A stretch of 64,000 nt of DNA, from positions 1 through 64,000 of the forward strand of contig JACQAZ010000020.1 of assembly GCA_016194705.1 (NCBI GenBank). Reading direction: 5' to 3'. Positions 50,415 through 59,380 of the stretch are shown here, one piece after another. Positions within the stretch are counted from its first letter, which is position 1, and each line of letters opens with the position of its first letter. A program made the position numbers and the translations under genes. This stretch comes from Elusimicrobiota bacterium (GTDB lineage Bacteria; Elusimicrobiota; Elusimicrobia; UBA1565; UBA9628). Under the pieces are notes generated by a model, which was given only the letters and a program-made list of their open reading frames with translations, was not told the origin of the DNA and searched no databases.

Positions 50415-51466
50415 ACGCGGTCTCGCTCCTGCGGGAGCTGGTGCGCATTCCCTCCGAGAGCGGCCGCGAGGAGTCCGTCGCCGCCCGGGTCGAGTCCGCG
50501 CTCCGTGAGCTCGGGCTGTCCCCCGTCAAGGAAGGCCGCAACGTGCACGCCTTCCTGGGCGAGAGCGGCCCGCTTCTGCTATTGAACTCGCACACGGACA
50601 CGGTGCCCGTCGGCGAGGACTGGACCAAGGACCCCTGGGCGGCCGAGATCGTCGATGGGAAAATCTACGGCCGAGGCAGCAACGACGCCAAAGGCTGCCT
50701 GACCGCGATGATCCTGGGCGCCGCGCGGGCATTCGCGAGGAATCCCCCCCAAGGCCGCGTCTGCCTGGCGGCGACCTGCGAGGAGGAGATCAACGGAAAG
50801 GGCCTCGAAGAGCTCATCAAGCGCCTGCCTCGGCCCGACGCGGCCATCGTCGGCGAGCCCACGGGCCTTGCGCCCGCCGTGGCGCAGAAGGGCCTGCTCA
50901 TCCTCGAGATCACGGCCGCGGGACGGTCGGCCCACGCGGCATGGGGCGGCGGCGTCAACGCGATCGAAGCCGCGGCCCGGGACATCGCCGCGCTCTCGGC
51001 GCTCTCCTTCGACAAGACGCATCCGGCGTTGGGCCGGCCGACCTTGGCCGTCACCCAGATCTCAGGCGGCACGCGGCACAACGTCATCCCGGACCGCTGC
51101 AAGCTCGTCGTCGACATCCGCACGACCCCCGATTACGCCCCCGAGGAGATCGTGGCGCAGGTGAAGGCCCGGGCGCGCGGCGAGGTCTCGGTCCGCTCTC
51201 AGCGGCTGGGCTCGGTCGCGACCGATGTCTCCCACGCCGTCGTCCAGGCCGCGCTCGCGGCCAACCCCGGCGCCAAGCCGTACGGCTCGCCCACCTTGTC
51301 CGACTGGGTCTTCTTGAAGGGGATACCGACCGTGAAGGCCGGGCCCGGCGACTCGCGGCGCTCTCACACGCCCGACGAGTACGTCACCATCGCGGAGCTC
51401 GAGGCCGGGGTCGCCTTCTACGAGCGCCTGATCCGGAACTATTTCGCGCTGGCGGCGGCGCCGTGA
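50411..51466 (+). CDS. argE: M20 deacylase, ArgE-like
   Basis: 351 aa from GTG 50411 (GTGA overlap). M20 metallopeptidase motifs: NSHTDTVPVG, GRGSNDAKG, CEEE and VGEPTGLAP, with HTPDEY near the end. In a pathway using an acylornithine transcarbamylase the expected substrate is N-acylcitrulline, giving citrulline for ArgG. ArgE, DapE and LysK are similar, so the assignment leans on operon position. Confidence 0.88.
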   Translation: MNAVSLLRELVRIPSESGREESVAARVESALRELGLSPVKEGRNVHAFLGESGPLLLLNSHTDTVPVGEDWTKDPWAAEIVDGKIYGRGSNDAKGCLTAMILGAARAFARNPPQGRVCLAATCEEEINGKGLEELIKRLPRPDAAIVGEPTGLAPAVAQKGLLILEITAAGRSAHAAWGGGVNAIEAAARDIAALSALSFDKTHPALGRPTLAVTQISGGTRHNVIPDRCKLVVDIRTTPDYAPEEIVAQVKARARGEVSVRSQRLGSVATDVSHAVVQAALAANPGAKPYGSPTLSDWVFLKGIPTVKAGPGDSRRSHTPDEYVTIAELEAGVAFYERLIRNYFALAAAP

Positions 51467-52803
51467 AGAAGCTCTGGCAGACGGACGGCGGCCTTAACAA
51501 GGCCGTCGAGGCGTACACCGTCTGCGGCGACCCCGCGCTCGACGCGCGGCTGCTCCCATACGAGGTCTACGGGACCTTGGCCCACGCGGCCGGGCTCGTC
51601 AAGGCCGGCGTGCTGACCAAGCGCGAGCACGAGTCGCTGCGCCGGGCGCTCGCAAAGATCGCGGGACAAAACGGCGGCTTCAAGATCACGATGGCGCAGG
51701 AAGACATTCACACCGCCATGGAGCAGGCGTTGGGCGCCATCGGCCTCAAAGTGCACGCCGGACGCAGCCGCAACGACCAGGTGCAGGTCGATCTGAGGCT
51801 TTACCTCAAGGACGCGCTGGGCGGGCTCTGCGAGCTCGCCTGCGCGGCCGCGGGCGCGTGGGAGGATTTCGGCCGGCGCCACGACAAGGTCCTCATGCCG
51901 GGCTACTCCCACCTCCAGCGCGCGATGCCGACGACCGTCGGCCATTGGGCCGCCTCCCACGCCGAGGCCCTGCTCGAGGGCGTGCGGGTCCTGGACTTCG
52001 CCCGCGGCGAGGCCGATGCCTGTCCGCTGGGCAGCGCCGCCGGCTACGGCGTGCTGCTCCCGCTCGACCGGCCCTATGTCGCGCGCCTCTTGGGCTTCTC
52101 CCGGGTCCAGCGCAACACCCTGCGCGTTCAGTCCAGCCGCCCGCGGCTCGAGGCCGCGGCGGTCTCGGCGCTGGCTCTGGCGGCCCGCGACATCGGGACT
52201 TTGGCTTGGGACCTCTCGCTCTATATCTCGGCCGAGTTCGGCTTCTTTGCCCTCGACGCCGCGTTCACGACCGGCAGCAGCCTGATGCCGCAGAAGCGCA
52301 ACCCGGACGTCGTCGAGCTCACGCGCGCGCGCGCGGCGCTTTTCCCCGGCTGGGTGAGCCAAGTGCTCTCCCTGGCCCAGCTGCCGTCGGGCTACCACCG
52401 CGACTACCAACTGACCAAGGGCCCTCTTCTGGCCGCGATAGATGCGGCCGGCCAGATGCTCGACATGGCCGCGCGGCTGCCCGGCGCCCTGCGCGTCGAT
52501 GCCGCGCGCTGCCAGCGCGCCGTCACGCAGGACATGCTCGCGACGCACGAGGCGATGAGGCTCGTCAAGGACGGCGTCCCGTTTCGGACCGCCTACCGCC
52601 GCATCGCGGGCGGCGCGCGCAAGGCCGAGGCCGCCTCGGCGCCGGCCCGCGGCGTCGAGCTGCCGGGCTACGCCGGCGCTCCCGGCAACCCCGATTGGCG
52701 CGCGATCGCCGCCGAGCGCAAGGCGTGGCAAGAGCGGCTCGTCAAGCGGCGCGCGCGGCTTCATGCGGCTTGGCGACGCCTCGCGGATAGGCCGCTCGCT
52801 TAG
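51463..52803 (+). CDS. argH: Argininosuccinate lyase
   Basis: 446 aa from GTG 51463. Fumarase/aspartase superfamily: HAGRSRNDQVQVDLRL, MPGYSHLQRAMPTTVGHW and the signature GSSLMPQKRNPDVVEL with the catalytic serine. Last step to arginine. It closes the operon and overlaps the convergent regulator gene by 4 bp. Confidence 0.95.
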   Translation: MKKLWQTDGGLNKAVEAYTVCGDPALDARLLPYEVYGTLAHAAGLVKAGVLTKREHESLRRALAKIAGQNGGFKITMAQEDIHTAMEQALGAIGLKVHAGRSRNDQVQVDLRLYLKDALGGLCELACAAAGAWEDFGRRHDKVLMPGYSHLQRAMPTTVGHWAASHAEALLEGVRVLDFARGEADACPLGSAAGYGVLLPLDRPYVARLLGFSRVQRNTLRVQSSRPRLEAAAVSALALAARDIGTLAWDLSLYISAEFGFFALDAAFTTGSSLMPQKRNPDVVELTRARAALFPGWVSQVLSLAQLPSGYHRDYQLTKGPLLAAIDAAGQMLDMAARLPGALRVDAARCQRAVTQDMLATHEAMRLVKDGVPFRTAYRRIAGGARKAEAASAPARGVELPGYAGAPGNPDWRAIAAERKAWQERLVKRRARLHAAWRRLADRPLA

Positions 52804-53348
52804 ACGAGCTCAAGAGGCGCGTCCGCGAAGGTATGGACGCGGAACTCGATGTCGAAGCCGTAGCGCTCTTCGAGCCCCGCCGCCGTCTCCTCGGCGAGCC
52901 TGCGCACCCGGGCGAGATTCTCTTCGGCCACGATCAAATCGACCGACCCGACCCCGGTCATGACCCCGCGCATCACGACCTTTAGGCACAACGGCGCGAA
53001 CTGCCGATCGATGTCGCGGCCGATCTCGTCCACCATCTGGCGTTCGCGGTCCAACAGCGGCAAGATGAGCTCGGAGATGATCGCGTTGCCGTCATTGAGC
53101 GAGGCCGTGGAGCTCTTGCCGATCCTATGTATCTCGACCAGTCGGCTGCGTGCTAGCTCGGCCAGGACGTGAGCGCAGGTCTCGTGGCTGACACCGGCGA
53201 TCCGGCCGACCTGTCTAAGACTGAGGCGCGCGTTGATGTTCGCGAGCACGCGCAAGATGGACAAAGCCGCCGGCGTAGGGAGCGCCGCCGACAACGGGTG
53301 GAGCCCCCCGGTCACGGTCCTGCGAAAATTGTCAGTTTTTCTGGCCAT
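52800..53348 (-). CDS. wHTH regulator with degenerate nucleotidyltransferase-like domain
   Basis: 182 aa. Winged helix at about 25-90 (LSLRQVGRIAGVSHETCAHVLAELARSRL), then a domain recalling MNT-type nucleotidyltransferases but with the GSxxxxxSDxD motif reduced to MRGVMTGVGSVDLIV, so probably inactive. A perfect 14-bp inverted repeat flanks the start codon, which suggests autoregulation. Divergent to a membrane Ser/Thr kinase. Function of the pair unknown. Confidence 0.75.
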   Translation of the reverse strand: MARKTDNFRRTVTGGLHPLSAALPTPAALSILRVLANINARLSLRQVGRIAGVSHETCAHVLAELARSRLVEIHRIGKSSTASLNDGNAIISELILPLLDRERQMVDEIGRDIDRQFAPLCLKVVMRGVMTGVGSVDLIVAEENLARVRRLAEETAAGLEERYGFDIEFRVHTFADAPLELV

Positions 53349-53369
53349 GTGTCAGGAAAAACTGACAAT
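53328..53369. promoter_or_regulatory. Perfect 14-bp inverted repeat over the regulator start
   Basis: ATTGTCAGTTTTTC (53328-53341) and GAAAAACTGACAAT (53356-53369) with a 14-bp spacer holding the ATG of the - strand regulator. Centre-to-centre spacing of 28 bp would place both arms on nearly one DNA face. Likely operator. Confidence 0.7.
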
Positions 53370-53492
53370 CTTGGCAACCCATGTCCGGTGCCCCATGAAG
53401 AGTATACGATTGAGATCGAAAAAAGTTCCCTCTCTCGACGGAGACAGGCCCCCGGCTTGAAAAATATCAGGGGGGGGCCTATACTTGGGAGG

Positions 53493-54770
53493 ATGAGAAA
53501 CGCGGCCCTGGCGTTGACTCTGTGCGCCGCCATCCCGGCGATGGCGCGCGCGCAGGCGGTCAAGGCCGACGACATACTCAACGATCCCGCCCAGAACGGC
53601 CAGCAAAACGCCAAGGCGGGCCAGCCCGACCCGATGCAGCAGCGCCTGCAGAGCGCGATGTCGGCGCAGCCCCGTCAGGTCATGACGGTCGGCGTCGACG
53701 GGCGAGGGCAGGGCTTCGACGCGCCGACGACGATGGTCATCCCGACGAACAAGGGCGACGTGCGCATCGAGATCGGCACCAACGGCGCGCCGCCGCAGGC
53801 CGCGCCGCCGCCGCCCGGCACCAACTACACTCCGATCGGCATCGCGGTCATGCTGGCGCTCTTCGGCGCCTCGCTTCTCTTCAAGAGGGCGCCGGCTCCG
53901 GCGGCGGCCGAGGCGGAGCCCAAGGCCGGCGCCAATCTCGGGACGACGCCCTTTCGCATCGTGCGCGCCATCGGCGAGGGCGGCATGGGCGTGGTCTACG
54001 AGGCCATTGACACCAACCTCGACCGGAGGGTCGCGGTCAAGCGCATGCGCGACCAGATCAAGATGGAGTCCGCGGAAGACCAAGAGAAGCTCCTCAAGGA
54101 AGCCAAGACGGTGGCCTCGCTTCACCACCCCAACATCGTCGACATCCACGCCGTGGTCAGCCAAGGGGGCGAGACGTACCTGGTCTTCGAGTTCGTCGAG
54201 GGCAAGACGGTCGACGAGCTGCTGCGCGACAAGAAGCGGCTGTTTCTCGCCGAGGCTAGGGCGATCCTCGAGCCCGTGTGCCGGGCGCTCGAGTTCGCGC
54301 ACGAGCGCGGCATCGTCCACCGGGACTTGAAGCCCGCCAACGTCATGATCACGACCTTGGGGCAGGTCAAGGTCATGGACTTCGGCATCGCGCGCCAAAT
54401 CCAGATCCAAGACCATGCGGCCCCGCAGAATGCGGCCGGTGCGCCGGCCGACTTCGCGATGACCAACACCTTGGTCGGCACGCCGCTCTACCAGGCTCCC
54501 GAGGCGCAGTTCGGCGTCATCCGTCCGGAGGGCGACGTCTACGCCCTGGGCGTCATGGCCTACAAGATGCTCGTCGGCGAGTGGCCCTTCCCGCCGCCGG
54601 CCTCCGTCGACATGAAGATGGCGCGCCAGTATCCCAAGCCTTCACAGACGGTTCCCGGGCTCCCGAAGGACGTCGACGCCCTCATCGACAAGGCCCTCGA
54701 GCCCGAGGCGGACAACCGCCTGCGCTCGGCCAAGGAATTCAGGGAACGATTGGCCGGTCTGCCCGCCTGA
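53493..54770 (+). CDS. Membrane Ser/Thr protein kinase with N-terminal periplasmic region
   Basis: 425 aa from ATG 53493. Signal peptide 1-21, a Gln/Pro-rich periplasmic region to about 108, one membrane helix (about 110-128), then a cytosolic Hanks kinase: GEGGMGVVYEA, AVKRM, HRDLKPANVM and MDFGIA. The order is opposite to PknB, where the kinase is N-terminal. TATACT (53480-53485) ends 7 nt before the ATG. Substrate unknown. Confidence 0.88.
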   Translation: MRNAALALTLCAAIPAMARAQAVKADDILNDPAQNGQQNAKAGQPDPMQQRLQSAMSAQPRQVMTVGVDGRGQGFDAPTTMVIPTNKGDVRIEIGTNGAPPQAAPPPPGTNYTPIGIAVMLALFGASLLFKRAPAPAAAEAEPKAGANLGTTPFRIVRAIGEGGMGVVYEAIDTNLDRRVAVKRMRDQIKMESAEDQEKLLKEAKTVASLHHPNIVDIHAVVSQGGETYLVFEFVEGKTVDELLRDKKRLFLAEARAILEPVCRALEFAHERGIVHRDLKPANVMITTLGQVKVMDFGIARQIQIQDHAAPQNAAGAPADFAMTNTLVGTPLYQAPEAQFGVIRPEGDVYALGVMAYKMLVGEWPFPPPASVDMKMARQYPKPSQTVPGLPKDVDALIDKALEPEADNRLRSAKEFRERLAGLPA

Positions 54771-54816
54771 AAAACTGCTAAAATCGGACGGTCGCCATCG
54801 CCGGTCCGGAGGGATC

Positions 54817-55437
54817 ATGAAGAAACTCGCAGTCCTCGCCGTGCTCGCCGTCCCCGCCGCCGCTTACGCCCAAATCGGAGAAGAGGCCGCCCTCAATGCG
54901 CGCCAGGGCTTTTCCATCTTGTCGAGCGTCCGCTTTCCGGTCTTCCAGAAAGTCGCCGCGCCTTTGGCTGCGCCCAAAGCGGCGGCCGACGCGAAACTCG
55001 CCGCCGCGGACCTGGAGACCCTGTTCATCGGCGGAACCAAGCCCGCCGAGAAAGACCTGCGCGGCTGGTTCTCCGGCCGAAGGTTCACTCAAACGGGACC
55101 GACGGCCGCGCTTTTCACGGGCAGCGACGTCTACAACGACCCCAAGCAGGGGCCGATCGCGGGAAAGACTTTCAAGATCCTCCTGTGGGGGGCCGACAAG
55201 GTCATCGAGGGTCAGCCCGAGACCTATTGGGACGAGCCGGGCTCGGCCGCGCTCGACGCGATCGCTTGGAACCTCCAGGAGCAGGGGCCGTCGTGGTCGC
55301 GCGCGGACTTCACGCTGGAGCGGAGCGTCGTCAGCCGGAAGGGTCAAGCCGCCTACGAAGTCAAGAAGGCCGGGGACTGGCTCGTGGTCAAGTACCCCAA
55401 CGGGGATTACGGCTACTACTTCAAGAAGGTAAGGTAG
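54817..55437 (+). CDS. Exported protein of unknown function
   Basis: 206 aa. Signal peptide 1-19; mature part with helix then beta segments (FKILLWGADKVIEGQPETYW; AAYEVKKAGDWLVVKYPNGD). No Cys. GGAGGG lies 2-8 nt upstream, and GCTAAAAT (-10 54779-54784) gives a leader of about 25 nt. It lies 46 bp after the kinase gene. Its 3' end overlaps the convergent response regulator by 17 bp. Confidence 0.7.
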   Translation: MKKLAVLAVLAVPAAAYAQIGEEAALNARQGFSILSSVRFPVFQKVAAPLAAPKAAADAKLAAADLETLFIGGTKPAEKDLRGWFSGRRFTQTGPTAALFTGSDVYNDPKQGPIAGKTFKILLWGADKVIEGQPETYWDEPGSAALDAIAWNLQEQGPSWSRADFTLERSVVSRKGQAAYEVKKAGDWLVVKYPNGDYGYYFKKVR

Positions 55438-56122
55438 GCGGGACGGCGGACGGCTGCCGTCCGCCCGACCATTGCACCGCGTGGTACACAAGCTCGACCG
55501 CGTTCTTCAGGTCGAGCTTGCGCTTTATGTTCTCGCGGTAGGTCTCGATGGTCTTGATGCTGCGGCCCAGGCGCTCGGCGATGAGCCGCGTGGTCAGCCC
55601 TTGGCCTAGGAGCTGGAAGACCTCGAGCTTCCGGTCGCTCAAGCGCTCCATCGGCGAGGTCTCCGGCCGCGCGGCGGGCGCTGTCAGCCGCTTGAGGAGC
55701 TTGGCGGTCAGGCCGTGGCCCGCGTACACCTGCCCCGCAAGGACCTGCTGCAGGGCTTCGCCGACCTTCTCCACGGCCTCGGATTTCATGAGATAGCCCT
55801 TGGCGCCGGCCCGCAGGGAGCGCTCGGCGTAGAGAGATTCCTCGTGCATCGAGAGGACTAGGATGGCGAGCTCCGGCCGGCGCGCGTGGAGCTCCCGAAT
55901 GAGGTCGAGGCCGCTCATGTCCTTGAGATTGAGGTCCACGATGATGGCGTCGGGCCGGCACGAGGCCAGCTGCTCGAGCGCCCCGCGGCCCCCGTCGGCC
56001 TGGCCGCAGACCGAGAAGTCCTTTTGCTGGGCGATGTACTGCGCCAAGCCTTGGCGCACGATCGCGTGGTCGTCGACGATGTAGACCTTGCTCTTGGCGG
56101 AGCTACCTTTTCCTTTGGCCAT
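55421..56122 (-). CDS. NarL/LuxR-type response regulator
   Basis: 233 aa from ATG 56122 (ATG 56143 is in frame further upstream). Receiver with VYIVDDH, phospho-Asp in IIVDLNLKDMSG, LSMH and K in GYLMKSE; C-terminal LuxR HTH (LSDRKLEVFQLLGQGLTTRL then IAERLGRSIKTIETYRENIK). It overlaps the 3' end of the sensor kinase gene, its obvious partner. Target genes not evident. Confidence 0.92.
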   Translation of the reverse strand: MAKGKGSSAKSKVYIVDDHAIVRQGLAQYIAQQKDFSVCGQADGGRGALEQLASCRPDAIIVDLNLKDMSGLDLIRELHARRPELAILVLSMHEESLYAERSLRAGAKGYLMKSEAVEKVGEALQQVLAGQVYAGHGLTAKLLKRLTAPAARPETSPMERLSDRKLEVFQLLGQGLTTRLIAERLGRSIKTIETYRENIKRKLDLKNAVELVYHAVQWSGGRQPSAVPPTLPS

Positions 56123-57254
56123 CTGGACCACTGATGCTATCATTTTTGGCGGCGCCGTTGACGAGACAGGAGACCACCGTGCCGCCGCTCGGATCGCGGG
56201 AGACGGTGACCTGCCCGCCGATGAGCCCGGCCCGATATCTCATGATCCGCAGGCCCATGCCGCCGTCGTTGGGCAATTGAGAGGGAAGGCCGGAGCCGTC
56301 GTCGCGGATCGAGAGCAGCGTTCCGTCCGAGGAACTCGCCAGGGCGACCCGGATTTTTTTTGCGTGGCCGTGGCGCACGGCGTTGTGGATGGCTTCCTGG
56401 GCGATGTGGTAGAGCTGGGCCGAGACGATCGGCGGCTGCACGGGCACGTCCGCCGCGCAGTCCAGGACGCCGGAAACGCCGAACAAGAGGCGGGCGTCGT
56501 CGAGCAGCTGCCGGAGGGCCGGGGCGAGGCGGTTGGCCTCCAGATCGGCGGAATAGAGCCCCCGCGCCAGCCGGCGGGTCTGCTCGGCGGCCTCGACGAG
56601 CTGCTTGCGGATCAGCGCCGCTTGCTCGGTCTCGGGAGCCTTCAGCGCGGAGAGCTTGTCCTCAAGAGCCCGCGCCAGCAGACCGATGCCGGTCAGGCGC
56701 TGGCCCAGGCTGTCGTGCAGGTCCTGGCCGATCCGGGTCTGCTCGCGCTCGGCGGCCTCGAGTATGCGCTGCTCGAGTATGCGCCTCTCGCTGACGTCTC
56801 GCGCGATGCAGGCAAAGCCGCGCAGGCGTCCGGCCGAGTCCCGCAGGGCGGTGAGCACGCAGTCGGTGTGGTAGCGGGTGCCGTCCTTGCGTTCGCGCAG
56901 GCCCTCCTCCTCGCAGCGCCCCTTCGACTCGGCGATGATCAGCGCCGCGTCGGGCTTGCCAAGCCGCACGTCCTCGGGAGTGTAGAAGCAGGACCAGTGG
57001 CGGCCGATGACCTCCTCGGCCGCGTAGCCGGTGTTGCGCTCGGCGCCCTGGTTCCAAGTCAGCACGCGCCCTCCGGCGTCGAGCATGAAGATCCCGTAGT
57101 CCTTGATGCCTTCGATCAGCAAGTGGAACAGGTCCTCCTGCTCCCGCAGGGCTTCCTTGATGTTGTGGAACTCGGTGACGTCCCGGATGACGCCGAGGAT
57201 GGCGGGGCGCCCCTCGAATTCGAGAGATTGCCTGGTGATGCTGACCGTGATCAC
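56103..57254 (-). CDS. Sensor histidine kinase (HisKA_3), downstream part
   Basis: 383 codons after a GTG at 57254. End of a first PAS domain (TVITVSITRQSLEFEGRPAI), a second PAS/PAC (LLIEGIKDYGIFMLDAGGRV), then HisKA_3 with phospho-His in IGQDLHDSLGQRLTG, and HATPase with EAIHNAVRHGHA and DDGSGL. The natural gene starts at 57542: an in-frame TGA (57359-57357) interrupts the first PAS domain, with good PAS sequence on both sides in one frame. A truncated kinase may still be made. Confidence 0.8.
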   Translation of the reverse strand: MITVSITRQSLEFEGRPAILGVIRDVTEFHNIKEALREQEDLFHLLIEGIKDYGIFMLDAGGRVLTWNQGAERNTGYAAEEVIGRHWSCFYTPEDVRLGKPDAALIIAESKGRCEEEGLRERKDGTRYHTDCVLTALRDSAGRLRGFACIARDVSERRILEQRILEAAEREQTRIGQDLHDSLGQRLTGIGLLARALEDKLSALKAPETEQAALIRKQLVEAAEQTRRLARGLYSADLEANRLAPALRQLLDDARLLFGVSGVLDCAADVPVQPPIVSAQLYHIAQEAIHNAVRHGHAKKIRVALASSSDGTLLSIRDDGSGLPSQLPNDGGMGLRIMRYRAGLIGGQVTVSRDPSGGTVVSCLVNGAAKNDSISGPDGQRKR

Positions 57255-57356
57255 GGTCCCGTCCTTCTTTCGGTGCTTCCTGATTCCGACCTCGTGGAGG
57301 CCCTCGGAGGGCTGCGCGACGAGGAGCTCCTGGTAGCGCGGACGCTCGGTCTCTGG

Positions 57357-57542
57357 TCAGAGGTCCGGAAGGCGCATCCCCAGCAGCTCTTCCCGCGTGA
57401 ATCCGTATTGGGTGAGCGCAGATTCATTGACCGCCATGAAAGCGAGGCTCTTGCGGTCCAAGATGAACATGGGCTCGGGATTCGTCTCGAACAAGAGGCG
57501 ATAGCCCTCTCCCGGCTCGACGGCCCTGGGTGTCTTTGGCAC
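57357..57542 (-). pseudogene. N-terminal PAS fragment of the interrupted sensor kinase
   Basis: 61 codons from GTG 57542 (RLLFETNPEPMFILDRKSLA, then FMAVNESALTQYGFTREELL): a classical PAS start that stops at TGA (57359-57357) after RLPDL. The same frame continues as PETERPRYQELLVAQPSEGL into the kinase. An Arg codon (CGA to TGA) at this site would restore a 479-aa protein. Confidence 0.75.
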
Positions 57543-57693
57543 GGGTTTTCTCAGCGCGATTCCAGCGGCTCCCCCAGCTTATCAGGTATGACGATTTCCA
57601 GCAAGCCCCTTAAATACACTGTACCACGATTTGCTCATTAAAGGCTCAATTCTCTTGTCTGTCGCGTTCGGTATCTGATAAGGTGTCTTTCGG

Positions 57694-59214
57694 ATGGCCA
57701 CGACTCTTCAGCTCGGCTGGCTCGACGGCTCGATCCTCGTGGCCTACGTCGTGGTCCTGGCCTCCATCGGCTGGTGGGCGGCCCACAAGACGGCCAAGAC
57801 GACCGACGATTATTTCCTGGCGAGCCGCTCGATCCATTGGCTGGTCACGACCGCGAGCTTTTTCGCGACGTGCATCTCGGCCTTGACCTTCGTGGGCACT
57901 CCCGGCGAGGGATATTCGGCCGACTACCGCTACCTCTTCAGCAACCTGGGCGACATCGCGGCGACCTTCTTCATCGCGTCCGTATTCCTGCCGCACTTCC
58001 AGCGCCTTCGCGTGACCTCGATCTACCAGGCCGTGGCCGAGCGCTTCGGACCGGAGGCGAGGACCGCCTGCTCGGGCTACTTCTTGCTGACGCGGACCTT
58101 GGCCTCGACCGTCAGGATCGTCGCCATCGCCAAGGTGCTCGAGGTCGTCAGCGGTGGGGCGCTGACCTATTCGGGCTGCGTCGTCATCACGGTGGGCGCG
58201 ATCCTCGCCTACACGACTTTGGGCGGCGGGCGAGCGATCGCCTACACGGACCTCATGCAGTTCTTCCTTCTCTTCGGCGGCGCGACGGCGGCCCTGATCT
58301 ACATCGTCTGGCACGTCCCCGGCGGGGTCTCCGGCATCATCGAGGTCGCAAGCCACGCTGTCAAGCCAGACGGCAGCGTCTACAACAAGTTCAATTTCCT
58401 GGAATTGCTCAAGCCCGAAAACCTCTGGCTGTTCTTCTACCTGGCTCTCTGGGGTTTCTTCAACTCCTCGGCTTCCTACGGCAGCGACCAGGACATGATG
58501 CAGCGCCTCCTGGCTTGCAACGACACGCGCAAGGCGCGCTGGAGCCTGCTGATCTGGGGCCTCGCCGGCGTGCCGATCACCTTTTTATTCTTGAGCATAG
58601 GCGTATCCCTTTATGCCTACGCGCACTTTTTCCCGCAGTTCATCGCGGGGATGACCGACACCGATCACGTCTTCCCGCGCTTCATCCTCAGCGTGATGCC
58701 CCACGGCCTTCGCGGCCTGATGTTCGCGGCCATCGCCTCGGCCGCGATGGGCAGCGCGGACTCGGCCTTGGCCTCGCTCTCGACCGCGTTCACGATGGAT
58801 TTCTACAAGCCGTTCTGGGGCAAGGGCGCATCCGAGGAGCAGTGCGTCAAGGTCTCGCGCCTGTCCTTCGTCGGCTTCGGCGTGCTCTTCCTGATCTTCG
58901 CCTTGTTCCTGCGCAAGCTCGACAGCCTGCTGTGGCTGGCCTTCCGTTTGATTGCGTTTACCTACGGTCCGCTCTTCGGCCTGTTCCTCGTCGCGATCAT
59001 GACCGACTGGAAGGTCAAGGCCCGCAAAATACTGCCGGTTATGTTCGGCTATACTCTCCTCACCTTCTCGCTGGCGATGTTCGCCTGGCATGTCAAGATG
59101 GGCGGCGGGACGGGCTTCTGGGTCAAGCTGCACACCGACTGGTGGCGCTGGTACATCATTTGCGGCGCGCTCACTGTGCCCGCCTGCGCCTGGTTCCTGC
59201 GCGAGCCGGCTTGA
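57694..59214 (+). CDS. Sodium:solute symporter family transporter
   Basis: 506 aa, 13 or so membrane helices of the SSS (LeuT-fold) family. Family hallmarks: ASRSIHWLVTTASFFATCIS near helix 2, YGSDQDMMQRLLACNDTRKA and AAIASAAMGSADSALASLST. Na+ site Ser residues in helix 8 are present (SADSAL). Substrate not predictable. The two-component system lies divergently upstream and could control it. Confidence 0.9.
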   Translation: MATTLQLGWLDGSILVAYVVVLASIGWWAAHKTAKTTDDYFLASRSIHWLVTTASFFATCISALTFVGTPGEGYSADYRYLFSNLGDIAATFFIASVFLPHFQRLRVTSIYQAVAERFGPEARTACSGYFLLTRTLASTVRIVAIAKVLEVVSGGALTYSGCVVITVGAILAYTTLGGGRAIAYTDLMQFFLLFGGATAALIYIVWHVPGGVSGIIEVASHAVKPDGSVYNKFNFLELLKPENLWLFFYLALWGFFNSSASYGSDQDMMQRLLACNDTRKARWSLLIWGLAGVPITFLFLSIGVSLYAYAHFFPQFIAGMTDTDHVFPRFILSVMPHGLRGLMFAAIASAAMGSADSALASLSTAFTMDFYKPFWGKGASEEQCVKVSRLSFVGFGVLFLIFALFLRKLDSLLWLAFRLIAFTYGPLFGLFLVAIMTDWKVKARKILPVMFGYTLLTFSLAMFAWHVKMGGGTGFWVKLHTDWWRWYIICGALTVPACAWFLREPA

Positions 59215-59254
59215 GAGGGCCCAGATCTTCGAGACCCGATGACCCAGCCCGCAT

Positions 59255-59343
59255 GGGTCTTTAGACCTAATTTGGTGTAGGGCCAAAATCCAGGACCTCC
59301 TGCCCCATTGCCCCATAATCCAGGCCCGGCCGGAGGCTACAAT
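59255..59343 (+). promoter_or_regulatory. Dispersed regulatory element copy 6 and promoter
   Basis: GGTCTTTAGACC palindrome (59256-59267), CCCATTGCCCCATAAT (59304-59319), then GGCTACAAT with -10 TACAAT (59338-59343) and an exported-protein ATG at 59381. The best-formed copy of the element in the window. Confidence 0.65.
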
Positions 59344-59380
59344 GCTGTCGAGCTTGTGAGCCTAACGTTTCGGAGGACAT

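Noticed and set aside
53169..53492. N-terminal extension of the membrane kinase
   Set aside because: The extension is antisense to the regulator and covers the inverted repeat; ATG 53493 begins a signal peptide and has a -10 box 7 nt upstream.
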